A DNA stretch of 64,000 nucleotides. Source: Deinococcus taeanensis (GTDB lineage: Bacteria > Deinococcota > Deinococci > Deinococcales > Deinococcaceae). Both the position numbers and the translations under genes were made by a program. Below the pieces are notes generated by a model. The model was not told the origin of the DNA. It worked only from the letters and a program-made list of their open reading frames with translations, and made no database searches. The first letter of the stretch is position 1, and the number at the start of each line of letters is the position of its first letter. The stretch lies in the NCBI RefSeq assembly GCF_020229735.1, contig NZ_CP083458.1, positions 62,001 through 126,000 of the forward strand, written 5' to 3'. Positions 55,753 to 64,000 of this stretch are shown one piece after another.

Positions 55753-56282
55753 TCAGGCCGGAGCGCCGGTGTCTGCCGCTGCGGCCAGGCGGGTGAGGCG
55801 GTCGCGCCAGACCGGCCGGAGGTGCAGGGTGGTTTGAAGGTAGCGCTGAAGTCGCGTGTGGTCCTCCGGGGTGGCCAGCACCGTCCACAACCGGAGACTG
55901 TCGCGGAAATCCGTCCGCATCCGGCCGGTTTCAAGCAGGGTCCAGAAGAGTGCTCGCAGCCGCGCGGTCTGGTCGGGCGTGAGGGCCGCGCGGCGCAGGG
56001 CGCGGGCAATCCGGGACCGGGCGTAGCCACTGTACGAGGCGTCGAGGTCCGCTTCGAGAAAGCGCACCGCCAGTTCCACACAGGCGCGGTCGCCGGTGCG
56101 GACCCCATCGGACAGGGCGTACCACACGTGGCGCGCCAGCGCAGGCGCAGGAACACCGGGTGGCAGTGCCCCCCGAGGGCCGCTAGCGTGGCGAGCACGG
56201 TGCGGGGACCCCAGGGGAACAGGCGGGTCTCCTGGTCGTCCAGGGCCCGCTGGAGATCCGAAGGTGACGGCTTGCTAAGCAC
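55753..56282 (-). pseudogene. Frameshifted hypothetical helical protein
   Basis: GTG 56282 lies 6 bases after CATACT, the leaderless pattern. The first frame reads LSKPSPSDLQRALDDQETRL through LAALGGHCHP, and the second resumes as ALARHVWYALSDGVRTGDRA through LTRLAAAADTGAPA. One frameshift near 56150-56170 links them, giving about 175 residues. The product is all-helical, rich in Leu, Ala and Arg, HEAT/ARM-like in texture. No family recognised. A sequencing error would make it an intact gene. Confidence 0.6.
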
Positions 56283-56833
56283 GTTCCCAGTATGGAACTC
56301 GGAGGCTGCCATGAAGCAAGGGCCGCAGGCACATCCGTGCTGGCGCCCGCTGCGGCGCTGCGCTGCTGAACCGTCACACCAACCTGTGAACCTGCCGGTG
56401 TTGGGTGGCGGAGGGTCTGTGCCTCGCCTGGAGGTCAGGGTCGGTCCGCACCCCTGAACAGCCCGAGGGACCGGCGTCAGTAACCTGCCTGGGGGTTCGG
56501 ATGTGGCGGCATTCCTGGCGTCAGGTCTGTCCCCACCGTGAAAAAGGAGGTGCTGCGCCGCACTGTTCCTGCACCCGGCTGTTGGGCAGACCTCCACGCG
56601 CCCTGGGTTTTAGCGCCTGGGCAGACGGGATGGAGCCGATCACTGCTCCCTGCCCTGGGAGCCGGACGCCTGAAAGCCTGCTTGCACGTGAATCGTGTCC
56701 GTTGTTCCTCTGGACGAACGCCTGCAGGTGGCGCCGTTTGTCGCCTGTGGGCTGTGCTTGACACCTGGTCTCACGGCCAGTCCCAGGCGGTCATCATCAC
56801 TCACGTGCCCCATGCCCTGTAGCATGCTGAGTC
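56283..56833. other. 551-base region without a recognisable gene
   Basis: No supported gene. A perfect TTGACA occurs at 56758-56763 but lacks a -10 partner at 16-18 bases. TAGCAT at 56820-56825 is the likely -10 of the GntR gene starting at 56834. Confidence 0.4.
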
Positions 56834-57529
56834 ATGTCCAAGTACCCAGCCATCAAAGCTTCGTTGAAAGAACGCCTGCTGGGCAGTGAAGACCTGGACG
56901 GCCACGCGCTGCCCAGTGAGCCGGAACTCGCGCGTCAATTCGATGTTTCGCGCATGACAGTCCGGCGCGCCATTGATGAACTGGAACGCGAAGGGTACGT
57001 GTACCGCGTTCAGGGCGCCGGCACGTTCTCCACCGGGAAACGGTTCCAGCAGGGCGGGTTCCCGGTGTCGCCGTTCGCCGACTGGTCGGCGCATCCCAAC
57101 AAACGCACCCAGGTGATCGCGGCCGGGCTGTTCCCGGCCACCCCCGAGATTGCCGGCGTGCTGAACCTCTCGGTTGGGGACGACTTCGGCTTCGTGCACC
57201 GCCTCCGCTGGGACGGGGATCTCCCTATCGTGATCGAAAAGCGCTACATCGATGCCCAGGCCCTGCCGGACCTGCTGTCCTACGACCTGAGCCGGGTGAG
57301 CGTGCACGACCTGCTGGCCCGGCGCGCCGAAGTGCCGCTCACCCGGGTCGAGCAGTACCTGGAAGCGGTGAACCTCCGCTCAGAGGAGGCCGAGCTGCTG
57401 CAGGTGAGGCCAGGTTCGGCCGCCCTGCTGATGCGCCGCACGACCTTCAGCGGGGAGAAACGGGTGAGCTACGTGATGTACTGGGTCCGGAGTGACCGGT
57501 TCAAGTTCGAGTCCACCTTCGAACCCTGA
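56834..57529 (+). CDS. GntR/HutC-family regulator
   Basis: 231 residues. The winged-helix domain (PSEPELARQFDVSRMTVRRA) covers 10-75 and a UTRA ligand domain covers 90-228. It is an orphan: flanked by non-coding DNA and a GNAT gene on the other strand, with no sugar or amino-acid genes beside it. TAGCAT lies 8 bases upstream of ATG 56834 and there is no Shine-Dalgarno, so the message is probably leaderless or nearly so. The target is unknown. Confidence 0.88.
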   Translation: MSKYPAIKASLKERLLGSEDLDGHALPSEPELARQFDVSRMTVRRAIDELEREGYVYRVQGAGTFSTGKRFQQGGFPVSPFADWSAHPNKRTQVIAAGLFPATPEIAGVLNLSVGDDFGFVHRLRWDGDLPIVIEKRYIDAQALPDLLSYDLSRVSVHDLLARRAEVPLTRVEQYLEAVNLRSEEAELLQVRPGSAALLMRRTTFSGEKRVSYVMYWVRSDRFKFESTFEP

Positions 57530-57682
57530 AGGCAGCCTGCTTCCCTCTGCTCATTCCCATCCGGTACCGACACCACCGCGACGCTTCGTTCCCGGGCGGC
57601 AGGGAGCGATGCGCTCCCAATAGGCTGTCAGCGCTGACCTGCGGTGTGACAGTCCATCAGGTCAGGTTGGCAAGCCCGGCCT

Positions 57683-58498
57683 TCAGGCGGGTCTGAAATA
57701 CATCTGGACGGCAACGCGTTGACTGCCATTCCGGTGGAAAATCTGCTGCATCGCCACGTTGTCAGCGGAGGTGATGCCCCCGTGCCGGGCATGACGGGCC
57801 GTCAGGCGCGACAGCATATGGGCATGCAACCGGGTGCCGAAACCTTGTCCGCGCCTGGTGGGATGCACACCGATCATGTCCGTGCCTCCATATCCTGGCT
57901 TCGCGGTGCCGTAGCTTCCCAGGGCCACGAGGACGTCCTTTTCCAGAAGGGCAACGAAGGTCCAGTCTTCACGATAATGTTTCTGCAGGTCAAGAGCGTT
58001 TCTTCCCAGCGCCTGCAGCAGCGGTTGAACCCGGGGGTCGGCCAGGAGGGCCATGCCGCCTTCAAGCACGCCTGCGTGAAGCCCGTGGCGGCGCGGGAGC
58101 AGGTTCGTCTCATACACGTACTCGGTGCTGTCGAGGGTCCAGCCTGCCACCTGCATGGCGGCCACACTCAAGGGCGCAAGGTCATCCTGCAGCACCAGTA
58201 CACGTTCCGGACTCGTTTTCTCCCGAATTGCCCTGGCGAGAAGCGTCAAAGCAGCGGGAGGTGCCCCTCGAAGAATCCGGGGAAACACAGGCACCTGCTC
58301 CGCCACGGGGATCAGTGCAGTGCCGGCAACGCCACGCCCCGAACGGAGAATCAGGATGTTCTCCAGTGGCAGTTGACCAGCCTCAATGCGTTGCTGAAGG
58401 GCGGGGAGCCGCGCGATGCCCTCGGCGGGATCGGAATGAAGCGCGTACAGATCGATGAGGGTGCAGAGGGTAGGGGACTGAAGTACAAATGAAGTCAT
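57683..58498 (-). CDS. GNAT-family acetyltransferase
   Basis: 271 residues. The C-terminal 110 form the GNAT domain with acetyl-CoA motif A in GVHPTRRGQGFGTRLHAHML and SADNVAMQQIFHRNG. The N-terminal half is less conserved, as in two-domain GNATs with a degenerate first repeat. The substrate is unknown. There is no Shine-Dalgarno; an 8-bp hairpin ends 1 base before ATG 58498, and a 24-codon ORF with a strong ribosome site lies just upstream. Confidence 0.85.
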   Translation of the reverse strand: MTSFVLQSPTLCTLIDLYALHSDPAEGIARLPALQQRIEAGQLPLENILILRSGRGVAGTALIPVAEQVPVFPRILRGAPPAALTLLARAIREKTSPERVLVLQDDLAPLSVAAMQVAGWTLDSTEYVYETNLLPRRHGLHAGVLEGGMALLADPRVQPLLQALGRNALDLQKHYREDWTFVALLEKDVLVALGSYGTAKPGYGGTDMIGVHPTRRGQGFGTRLHAHMLSRLTARHARHGGITSADNVAMQQIFHRNGSQRVAVQMYFRPA

Positions 58499-58499
58499 G

Positions 58500-58525
58500 G
58501 GCAGCCTCGGGTCAGGCAGGCTGCC
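58500..58525 (-). promoter_or_regulatory. Hairpin directly upstream of the GNAT start codon
   Basis: Perfect 8-base arms (58500-58507 and 58518-58525) with a 10-base loop, 1 base from the GNAT ATG and 9 bases past the stop of the upstream short ORF. It could hide the translation start. Confidence 0.65.
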
Positions 58526-58534
58526 AAGAACCGG

Positions 58535-58609
58535 TCAGTCAATCAGGCGACGGTTTTCGGCAACCCAGAGAGCGGCATGGGAAAACGCAGCGAAAGGGAA
58601 TGTGACCAT
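58535..58609 (-). CDS. 24-residue upstream ORF (possible leader peptide)
   Basis: ATG 58609 to TGA 58535, with a GGAGG ribosome site 5 bases before the ATG, the best in this neighbourhood. The peptide begins MVTFPFAAFSHAALW and ends NRRLID. It sits just before the hairpin that covers the GNAT start, the layout of translational attenuators. TACAGT at 58646-58641 may be the -10. Too short to show conservation. Confidence 0.5.
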   Translation of the reverse strand: MVTFPFAAFSHAALWVAENRRLID

Positions 58610-59402
58610 ATGAACCTCCGGGAACAGCTGGAATGGGGCCACTGTATCTGACGCGTGGGCGAAACCCGTACACATGTAAGCCACCAGCCCCCTCTGCCTG
58701 AGGTTGCTCGTTGCAGGTGAAAGTTACAGACAGCTGGCTCCTGACGGCCCACGGTCCATCACGACGTCGCCTCTGTGCCGGCCCTTCGGAGCACCTTCAT
58801 CCCAGGAGGATGCTGGAGCGCTTGAGGAACTTGCGACAAGCGCGTATTCTCCCTGAACCAGGCGAGCATGCTCCTTTCAGGAGTGGCGGGTCCCTCCATG
58901 CTGGGCGATGCACAATGATCCCTTGTTCTCAGGTCTGCAGGGAGACCCAGCGGTGAGACGGCCAGGCTGCCGTGCAGCCCGAGGCGTGGCAGGGCAGATG
59001 CAACATTCCAGCTCAGCGCCCGGCAGATCACTGCCCGGAGCCCAGCTCAACAGGGAGAGCGGTCAGACCATGGTTGCATTCGCTCGGCTCAGGCCACCCA
59101 TTCAGCCCCTCCCTGGCGTCCACGCTGCCCTCCAGGACGTCGGGTGCGCTGCGGCCTTACGATCCTGCACGAGGCCGTGCAGCCTGTGCAGGCCTGAGCC
59201 ACTGACCCCCTTCAGTGGGGGGAGCAGAGAAGTTAAGGCAGCACGTGCTCCAGCTGACGCCAGGATTAAGGTTCTGCACGGTCATTGGCAAGCCGCCGTG
59301 AAGTGAGCCTGCAATCACCGGACGGTTCCTGCGTTTAGGCTCGGTGGGCAGTTCGAGAGGTTTCAGTGGGGGCGGCGTCCGCGCCGCCTCCAGGGAGGCA
59401 CA
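58610..59402. other. 793-base region without a recognisable gene
   Basis: No supported gene. Near its end a 7-bp hairpin (59371-59377 with 59382-59388) sits just before the AGGGAGG ribosome site of the hydrolase gene. Confidence 0.4.
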
Positions 59403-60293
59403 ATGAAAACAAGGATAACCCTGGCCCTCCTGGCCGCACTCAGCACGGGCGCCGCGCAGGCCGGTGGAACCGACAGCGGACGCACAGAGGGTCTGCTGGA
59501 CGTGAACGGCGCCCGGATTCACTACGTGTCCCAGGGCGCCGGTACGCCCATGCTCCTGCTGCACGGGTACCCGCTGTCGGGCGAGCTGTTTGCGCGTAAC
59601 CGTAACGCTCTGGCGGCGGCCGGCTACCGGGTCATCACCATTGACCACCGCGGGTATGGCCAGAGTACCGCCCCTGCCACTGCCCCCGGCAGCCTGGAGA
59701 CCTACGCGAGTGACGCTCTCACGGTCATGGACCGCCTGAACGTTCCCAAAGCCATCATCGGCGGGATGAGCATGGGTGGCCCGATCACCTTCGAAATGTG
59801 GCGCCGCGCGCCGGAACGGTTCCTGGGCATGATCCTGATCGATACGATCGCCAACCCGGCCGGTATCGTCGAGCAGCACGTCTGGAAGGGCATGGCCCAG
59901 AAAGCCAGCACCTTCGGGCCGCAGTCCCTCGCCCCGGAACTCCTCAAGGACATGCTGACCGGGATGACACGCATGAATCGCCCTGCCGACGGCGCGTTCC
60001 TCTCGAACATCGTGAAGCAGGCCAGCGTGGAGGCCGACGTCGCTGGTGCGACCGTGCTGGCCACCCGGCCGGACTCGGTGCTGACGCTGAAGACCATCAC
60101 GGTGCCTACCCTGATTCTGGAAGGCGTGGAGGACACCGTATACCCTCCGGAATTCAGCATGAAGATCATGCAGAACGTGGCCGGCAGTCAGCTGGTCCTG
60201 ATTCCTGGAGCGGCGCACGCAGCCATTTTTGAGAAGGCGGACGCTGCCAACAGGGCCATCATCAATTGGGCCCGCGCCCACAACCTCCGGTAA
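59403..60293 (+). CDS. Exported alpha/beta hydrolase
   Basis: 296 residues with a signal peptide to about residue 20 (AAQA). Fold marks are LLLHGYPLSGELF (oxyanion loop), TIDHRGYGQS and the nucleophile elbow GMSMGG; the acid is probably the Asp in EGVEDTVYPP and the base the His in GAAHAAIF. The family includes haloperoxidase-like esterases; the substrate is unknown. ATG 59403 follows AGGGAGG. Confidence 0.88.
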   Translation: MKTRITLALLAALSTGAAQAGGTDSGRTEGLLDVNGARIHYVSQGAGTPMLLLHGYPLSGELFARNRNALAAAGYRVITIDHRGYGQSTAPATAPGSLETYASDALTVMDRLNVPKAIIGGMSMGGPITFEMWRRAPERFLGMILIDTIANPAGIVEQHVWKGMAQKASTFGPQSLAPELLKDMLTGMTRMNRPADGAFLSNIVKQASVEADVAGATVLATRPDSVLTLKTITVPTLILEGVEDTVYPPEFSMKIMQNVAGSQLVLIPGAAHAAIFEKADAANRAIINWARAHNLR

Positions 60294-60926
60294 ACGCCTG
60301 GGCTTTCGTGGGGCACGCGGCCCCCCTAATACATAGTGACTCAACAGGGCAGGGGGGCCATGAGCGACAGGAACCTGCGGCTCAGCTCGCTCCGGGGGGA
60401 ACGCCGCAGAGCTGACCGTGAGCTCCTGGCCCCCAGCGGAGATGACACCTGGACGAAGGAACGCCATTCTGGAGCACCGGCACACGTTCAGCACAGGCGC
60501 GGCCGGCCAGAACTTGAAGGCCGCTGTGAGTCACCGACGTGGGTGATGGGGGCACCCAGTCTGGTACCCTACCTCACGCCGGGAAAACACGCGCCAGCAT
60601 GTTTTGAGCTGGTTTGAATATCGGGAATGATAACGGAGCAGCCGTCTCCCCCAGTTCTCTGGGGCGTGCGTTGAGCGGCGTTGGGCTGGCGCTTCTGGAC
60701 CGGTCTCCGTGGTTCACTTCCAGGCAATGGAGGACGGCGCCTGACCACCATCATCCTGGAGCGGCGTCAGAGCCGCGCGGGAGCAAGGACGCCCCGTGAG
60801 GGCACCTCTATAGCTCAGGAAAACAGGCAGAGAAGGGCCGGGGTTGACTCAGTGAGCCCCTGCCCTTCTCTACGTGCTGGCGCAGACCCTGACGGCGGCT
60901 CACGTCACGTGCGGCGGTCTTGGTGC
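60294..60926. other. 633-base region with hairpins, no recognisable gene
   Basis: Contains an 8-bp inverted repeat (60319-60326 with 60352-60359) after the hydrolase gene and the transaldolase terminator. A frame from 60360 starts with ATG but lacks a ribosome site and protein-like texture. Confidence 0.45.
60829..60871 (-). terminator. Transaldolase terminator
   Basis: A perfect 10-bp stem (60829-60838 with 60862-60871) continues inward with 4 more pairs after one mismatch. Read on the minus strand it is followed within 6 bases by TTTT. Confidence 0.75.
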
Positions 60927-61895
60927 TCAGTCGGCCGGCTGCTTGCCTAGGGTCCGGAGCTGCTCCTCAACCATGCGGCGAAGCTTGAGGGCGTCAAGGT
61001 GAAACTGCCGGATGCCTTCGTTGAGTTTCTCCCCGGCCATCTGATTTTCGATCAACGCCCAACGGAACGCGCCTTCGCTCAGTGGCTCTTCCTTGCCAGT
61101 GGCCGCCTCACCTGGCGTCAACGCCCGCGTCAGGGAGCCCTGGTCGGCCTCGAGCTCCCCCAGCAGCGCCGGACTGACCGTCAGCCGGTCGCACCCGGCG
61201 AGCGCTTCAACCTGCGCGGCGCTGCGGAATGACGCGCCCATCACGACGGTCGCGTACCCCTGTGACTTGAAGTGGGCGTAGATCCGCCGCACGCTTTGCA
61301 CTCCGGGATCCTCTTCTAAAGGGTAGCTGTCCTTGCCTTCGGCCTTCTTGTACCAGTCGGTGATCCGCCCCACGAACGGAGAGATCAGGAACGCCCCGGC
61401 CTGCGCCGCGGCGACGGCCTGCTCCAGGCTGAATACCAGCGTCAGGTTGCAGCGGATGCCTTCGCGCTCCAGGATCTCCGCGGCCCGTACGCCTTCCCAT
61501 GTGGTGGCGAGCTTGATCAGCACCCGCTCGCGGCCCACGCCCTGGGCTTCGTACATGGCGATGAAGTCCCGGGCTTTGGTGACCATGGCGTCCCGGTCAA
61601 ACGACAGGCTCGCGTCCACTTCGGTGCTGACCAGGCCCGGAACGAGCCGGGTGAGTTCCACGCCGAAGCGCACGGCGAGCCGGTCGAGAATGCGCTCGAC
61701 GTCCTCGCCGGCGCGGGCGGCCTGCTCGATTACCTCGCGCACCAGCCCGGCAGATTCCGGCTGCTGGGCGGCCTTGAGGATCAGGGACGGGTTGGTGGTG
61801 CAGTCCTGCGGCCGGTACCGCTCGATGGCACTCAGGTCGCCGGTGTCGGCCACCACGACGGACAGGTCCCGCAGTTGTTCAAGTTTGCTGGGCAT
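60927..61895 (-). CDS. tal: Transaldolase
   Basis: A 322-residue class I transaldolase of the pentose phosphate pathway. Key parts: [25 protein letters not shown] with the catalytic Asp, [32 protein letters not shown] holding the Schiff-base lysine, [12 protein letters not shown] and [14 protein letters not shown] 61895 follows AGGAGG. It stands alone with its own terminator; the sugar ABC permeases upstream on the same strand end 376 bases before it. Confidence 0.94.
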   Translation of the reverse strand: MPSKLEQLRDLSVVVADTGDLSAIERYRPQDCTTNPSLILKAAQQPESAGLVREVIEQAARAGEDVERILDRLAVRFGVELTRLVPGLVSTEVDASLSFDRDAMVTKARDFIAMYEAQGVGRERVLIKLATTWEGVRAAEILEREGIRCNLTLVFSLEQAVAAAQAGAFLISPFVGRITDWYKKAEGKDSYPLEEDPGVQSVRRIYAHFKSQGYATVVMGASFRSAAQVEALAGCDRLTVSPALLGELEADQGSLTRALTPGEAATGKEEPLSEGAFRWALIENQMAGEKLNEGIRQFHLDALKLRRMVEEQLRTLGKQPAD

Positions 61896-62271
61896 GCTTG
61901 GTATGCCTCCTGGGGTGACGCGGCGCTAAACGGAGCCGCTGCGCTTCCATGCGCCCGGTGACGGGGGCGCGCGGTGATCGTACCGGGTGCAGCGGCCTCT
62001 GGCGTGAATGCCACCTGAAGGCCGTTGACGTCTGGTGGGCGGGCGGCGGGAGCTGGCCCACTCCCCAGGCCTGTGGAAGGCGCGGGGCGGGCCAGCCGTC
62101 GGCTGGATGATGAGGATGCGTGGGTCAGCGTGGCCTGTCGGTGATTGCTCTGGAGAACAGTCTGAGCTGCCTGCTTTCAGTCACCGACGCCTCTCGTCAG
62201 GGCAAACTCCAGCAGACTTGAAATCACTCTCCTGGGTCTGTGCCGTGAAAGCGTCCACTGTGTGGGCCGCA
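61896..62271. other. 376-base intergenic region
   Basis: No gene seen. It should hold the transaldolase promoter; TACGAT on the minus strand near 61980 is a weak -10 candidate. Confidence 0.4.
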
Positions 62272-63267
62272 TCATCCCGGGTGGTCCTGGCGGGCCACCC
62301 GGCTGGATTGCAGGACCACCACAATCAACAGGAACACACCGCGAATCACGTTCTGCCAGAACACGTCGATTGAGATGACCCCTTTGCCGTTCTCGAAGTT
62401 CAGCACGTTGAAGATCAGGCCGAGCAGGATGACGCCGATCATGCTGTTGCCCAGGGAGCCTCGTCCGCCGGTCAGGAGTGTGCCGCCCACCACCACGCCG
62501 GCGATGGCGGTCAGTTCCCAGCCCACACCTTCGACGGGCTGGCCCGCGCCGAACTGCGAGGCCAGAATCACGCCGGCGAGTCCGGCCAGCAGACCGGAGA
62601 CCACGTACACCCCCAGTTTCACCTGATCAACATTGAATCCCATCAGGCGGGCGGCGTCTTCGTTGTCGCCGGTGCACAGCGCGTAACGGCCGAAGCGGGT
62701 GAAGCGCAGCAGAACGACGCCGAGTCCCAGCGCCACCAGGGTGATCACCAGTGGCACCGGAACGCCCAGCAGGTCCCCCTGGCCGAGTTTCGTGAAGGCG
62801 CCTGCCTGATCCACGGACACGGCCGTCTGCCTGGAGGCCAGCTGGGCGAGACCGCGGGCACCGAGAAACGTTCCGAGGGTCGCCACGAACGGTTCCACCC
62901 GCAGGCGCGTGATGACCAGGCCGTTGAGCAGCCCCACGGCCGCGCCGGCCAGCGCGCCGGCCAGCAGGCCGGCCAGCAGGCCATGCGGGCTGGCCAGGGC
63001 CGCGACGACACTTGCCAGGGCCGCGACGCTGCCCACGGACAGGTCGATGCCGCCGGTCACGATCACGAACGTCATGCCGATAGCGATCAGCATGAACATC
63101 GAGTTGTACCGGAAGAAACTGCTGATGTTGTAGGCCGAGAGGAACCCGTCGTAGCGCCAGGCCGCGAACGTCACGAGCAGCACGAGGGCGATCAGCGCGC
63201 CCTGGCTCAGGAAGGGCTTGAGGTGGGTCCAGAAGGATGTACCAGGACTGCGGTGGGCGAGGGCCAT
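62272..63267 (-). CDS. Sugar ABC transporter permease (RbsC/YjfF-like), second of a pair
   Basis: 331 residues with eight or more helices and the family segments NISSFFRYNSMFMLIAIGMTF, VTGGIDLSVGSV and VGGTLLTGGRGSLGNSMIGV. ATG 63267 follows GGAGGAA; GTG 63273 would be too close. The start lies inside the end of the upstream permease gene, so the two are translated together and probably form a heterodimer, as YtfT/YjfF do for galactofuranose. The sugar is not known. Confidence 0.9.
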   Translation of the reverse strand: MALAHRSPGTSFWTHLKPFLSQGALIALVLLVTFAAWRYDGFLSAYNISSFFRYNSMFMLIAIGMTFVIVTGGIDLSVGSVAALASVVAALASPHGLLAGLLAGALAGAAVGLLNGLVITRLRVEPFVATLGTFLGARGLAQLASRQTAVSVDQAGAFTKLGQGDLLGVPVPLVITLVALGLGVVLLRFTRFGRYALCTGDNEDAARLMGFNVDQVKLGVYVVSGLLAGLAGVILASQFGAGQPVEGVGWELTAIAGVVVGGTLLTGGRGSLGNSMIGVILLGLIFNVLNFENGKGVISIDVFWQNVIRGVFLLIVVVLQSSRVARQDHPG

Positions 63268-63269
63268 AC

Positions 63270-64000
63270 TCACTTCCTCCGGCGGTGCTGCAGCGCGACG
63301 GCAATGACGATAATGGCGGCTTTGACGATCAGCGCGGCGGAATCGGGGACGCCTTTGACGAGGAGCGTGTAGCGCAGCAGCTGGATGAACAGCGCGCCGA
63401 TCAGCGTTCCGGTCAGTGAGACCTTCCCGCCGCTCAGGGCGGTGCCGCCCACCGCCACCGCGGCGATGGCGTCGAGTTCCATGTTCTGGCCGACCAGGTT
63501 GGCGTCCGACGAGTTGTTGACGGCGATGGAGATCAGGCCGGCCAGACCGGCGAGCATGCCGCTGAGGGTGTACACGGCCACCTTGGTTCTCATGACCGGC
63601 ACGCCGGCCAAGCGGGCCGCTTCGGCGTTTCCGCCCACCGCGATCACCTGACGGCCGAACAGGGTGGTCCGGATGACCCAGAGGGCGACTGCGACGATGA
63701 TCAGCATCAGGAACACCTGGATGTTGACGCCGAAGAGTGCGCCTGAACCCAGGAACCTGAACCGGTCGTCAGGGAAATTGATCAGCTGCCCCCCACTGAT
63801 GACCTGCGCGATGCCCCGGCCTGCGATGAACAGCACCAGCGTGGCGATGATGGGCTGAATCTGGAAGCGCGTGACCAGGAACCCGTTGAAGGCGCCGCAC
63901 GCGCCGGCCGCCAGGATGGGCAGGAGAACGCCCAGCGGCACGCCCAGGTGGGGCGGCAGGCCACTGCTGATGAAGAGGAGCGGAGCAAGGGCGCCGCTGA
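63270..64000 (-). CDS. Sugar ABC transporter permease (RbsC/YtfT-like), partial
   Basis: The C-terminal 243 or so residues of a permease that continues beyond base 64000. Seen: GFLVTRFQIQPIIATLVLF, IAGRGIAQVISGG, VPVMRTKVAVYTLSGMLAGLAG and VAVGGTALSGGKVSLTGTLI. It is the first of two tandem permeases. A binding protein and an ATPase are expected just outside the window. Confidence 0.9.
   Translation of the reverse strand, partial: SGALAPLLFISSGLPPHLGVPLGVLLPILAAGACGAFNGFLVTRFQIQPIIATLVLFIAGRGIAQVISGGQLINFPDDRFRFLGSGALFGVNIQVFLMLIIVAVALWVIRTTLFGRQVIAVGGNAEAARLAGVPVMRTKVAVYTLSGMLAGLAGLISIAVNNSSDANLVGQNMELDAIAAVAVGGTALSGGKVSLTGTLIGALFIQLLRYTLLVKGVPDSAALIVKAAIIVIAVALQHRRRK

Noticed and set aside
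60336..60617. Plus-strand frame with ATG 60360 after a GGGGGGCC run
   Set aside because: The G-run is one arm of an inverted repeat, not a ribosome site, and the product is Arg-rich with no structure-like pattern.

Overview
The window is a GC-rich bacterial chromosome segment that most resembles Deinococcus. The reasons are the paired PRC-barrel/DUF2382 proteins, the overall gene style, and a repeated promoter layout in which a TANNNT-type -10 element lies exactly 6 bases before a start codon that has no Shine-Dalgarno. Leaderless transcription of this kind is typical of Deinococcus. The genus call is an inference; there is no rRNA gene in the window.

Layout. 1-2010: a frameshifted purine-type permease and a PucR-family regulator, both on the minus strand. 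2154-9011: a seven-gene homoprotocatechuate (4-hydroxyphenylacetate) catabolic operon, hpaEBDGFHI. 9102-11642: arsR, arsC and an aquaglyceroporin, then a metallophosphoesterase and a small membrane protein. 11901-15700: pstSCAB phosphate uptake. 16607-27206: a catechol-siderophore locus with two divergent arms. The minus arm holds a phosphopantetheinyl transferase, dhbC, dhbE, dhbB, a free-standing NRPS condensation domain and dhbA. The plus arm holds a small duplicated Cys protein, a DUF2470-SIP ferric reductase and an iron/siderophore ABC importer. A mirrored 21-bp operator pair lies between the arms. 27538-28987: two DUF2382 stress proteins. 29114-30884: an EamA exporter and a PAS-AraC regulator. 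30934-34426: a fructosamine (Amadori product) operon with gntR, frlB, frlD and an amino-acid-type binding protein.

34524-36086 is a decayed GH13/flavin-oxidoreductase gene pair. 36147-38785 holds a disordered charged protein, a phosphoribosyltransferase and an erythromycin-esterase-like protein. 38843-41986 is a large secreted cadherin-like/DUF11 protein. 42140-43560 is an autoregulated tetR with a PEP mutase-family enzyme. 43675-47424 is a 1249-residue PAS/GAF histidine kinase. 47678-49079 has a tiny membrane/coiled-coil protein and a tyrosine recombinase. 49391-50650 is a DEAD-box helicase. 50824-56282 mixes intact genes (xthA, a baeRF-type protein, an MFS transporter) with decayed ones (GGDEF, two hypotheticals). 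56834-64000 holds an orphan GntR, a GNAT enzyme with an upstream 24-codon ORF and a start-proximal hairpin, an exported alpha/beta hydrolase, transaldolase and two sugar ABC permeases running off the edge.

How the genes work together. The strongest unit is the siderophore locus: chorismate to 2,3-dihydroxybenzoate (dhbC, B, A), activation and loading (dhbE, the dhbB carrier domain, the transferase), amide formation by a VibH-like free condensation domain, then uptake and iron release by the divergent arm. No amino-acid-activating NRPS module is present, so an amine such as a polyamine is the simplest predicted acceptor.
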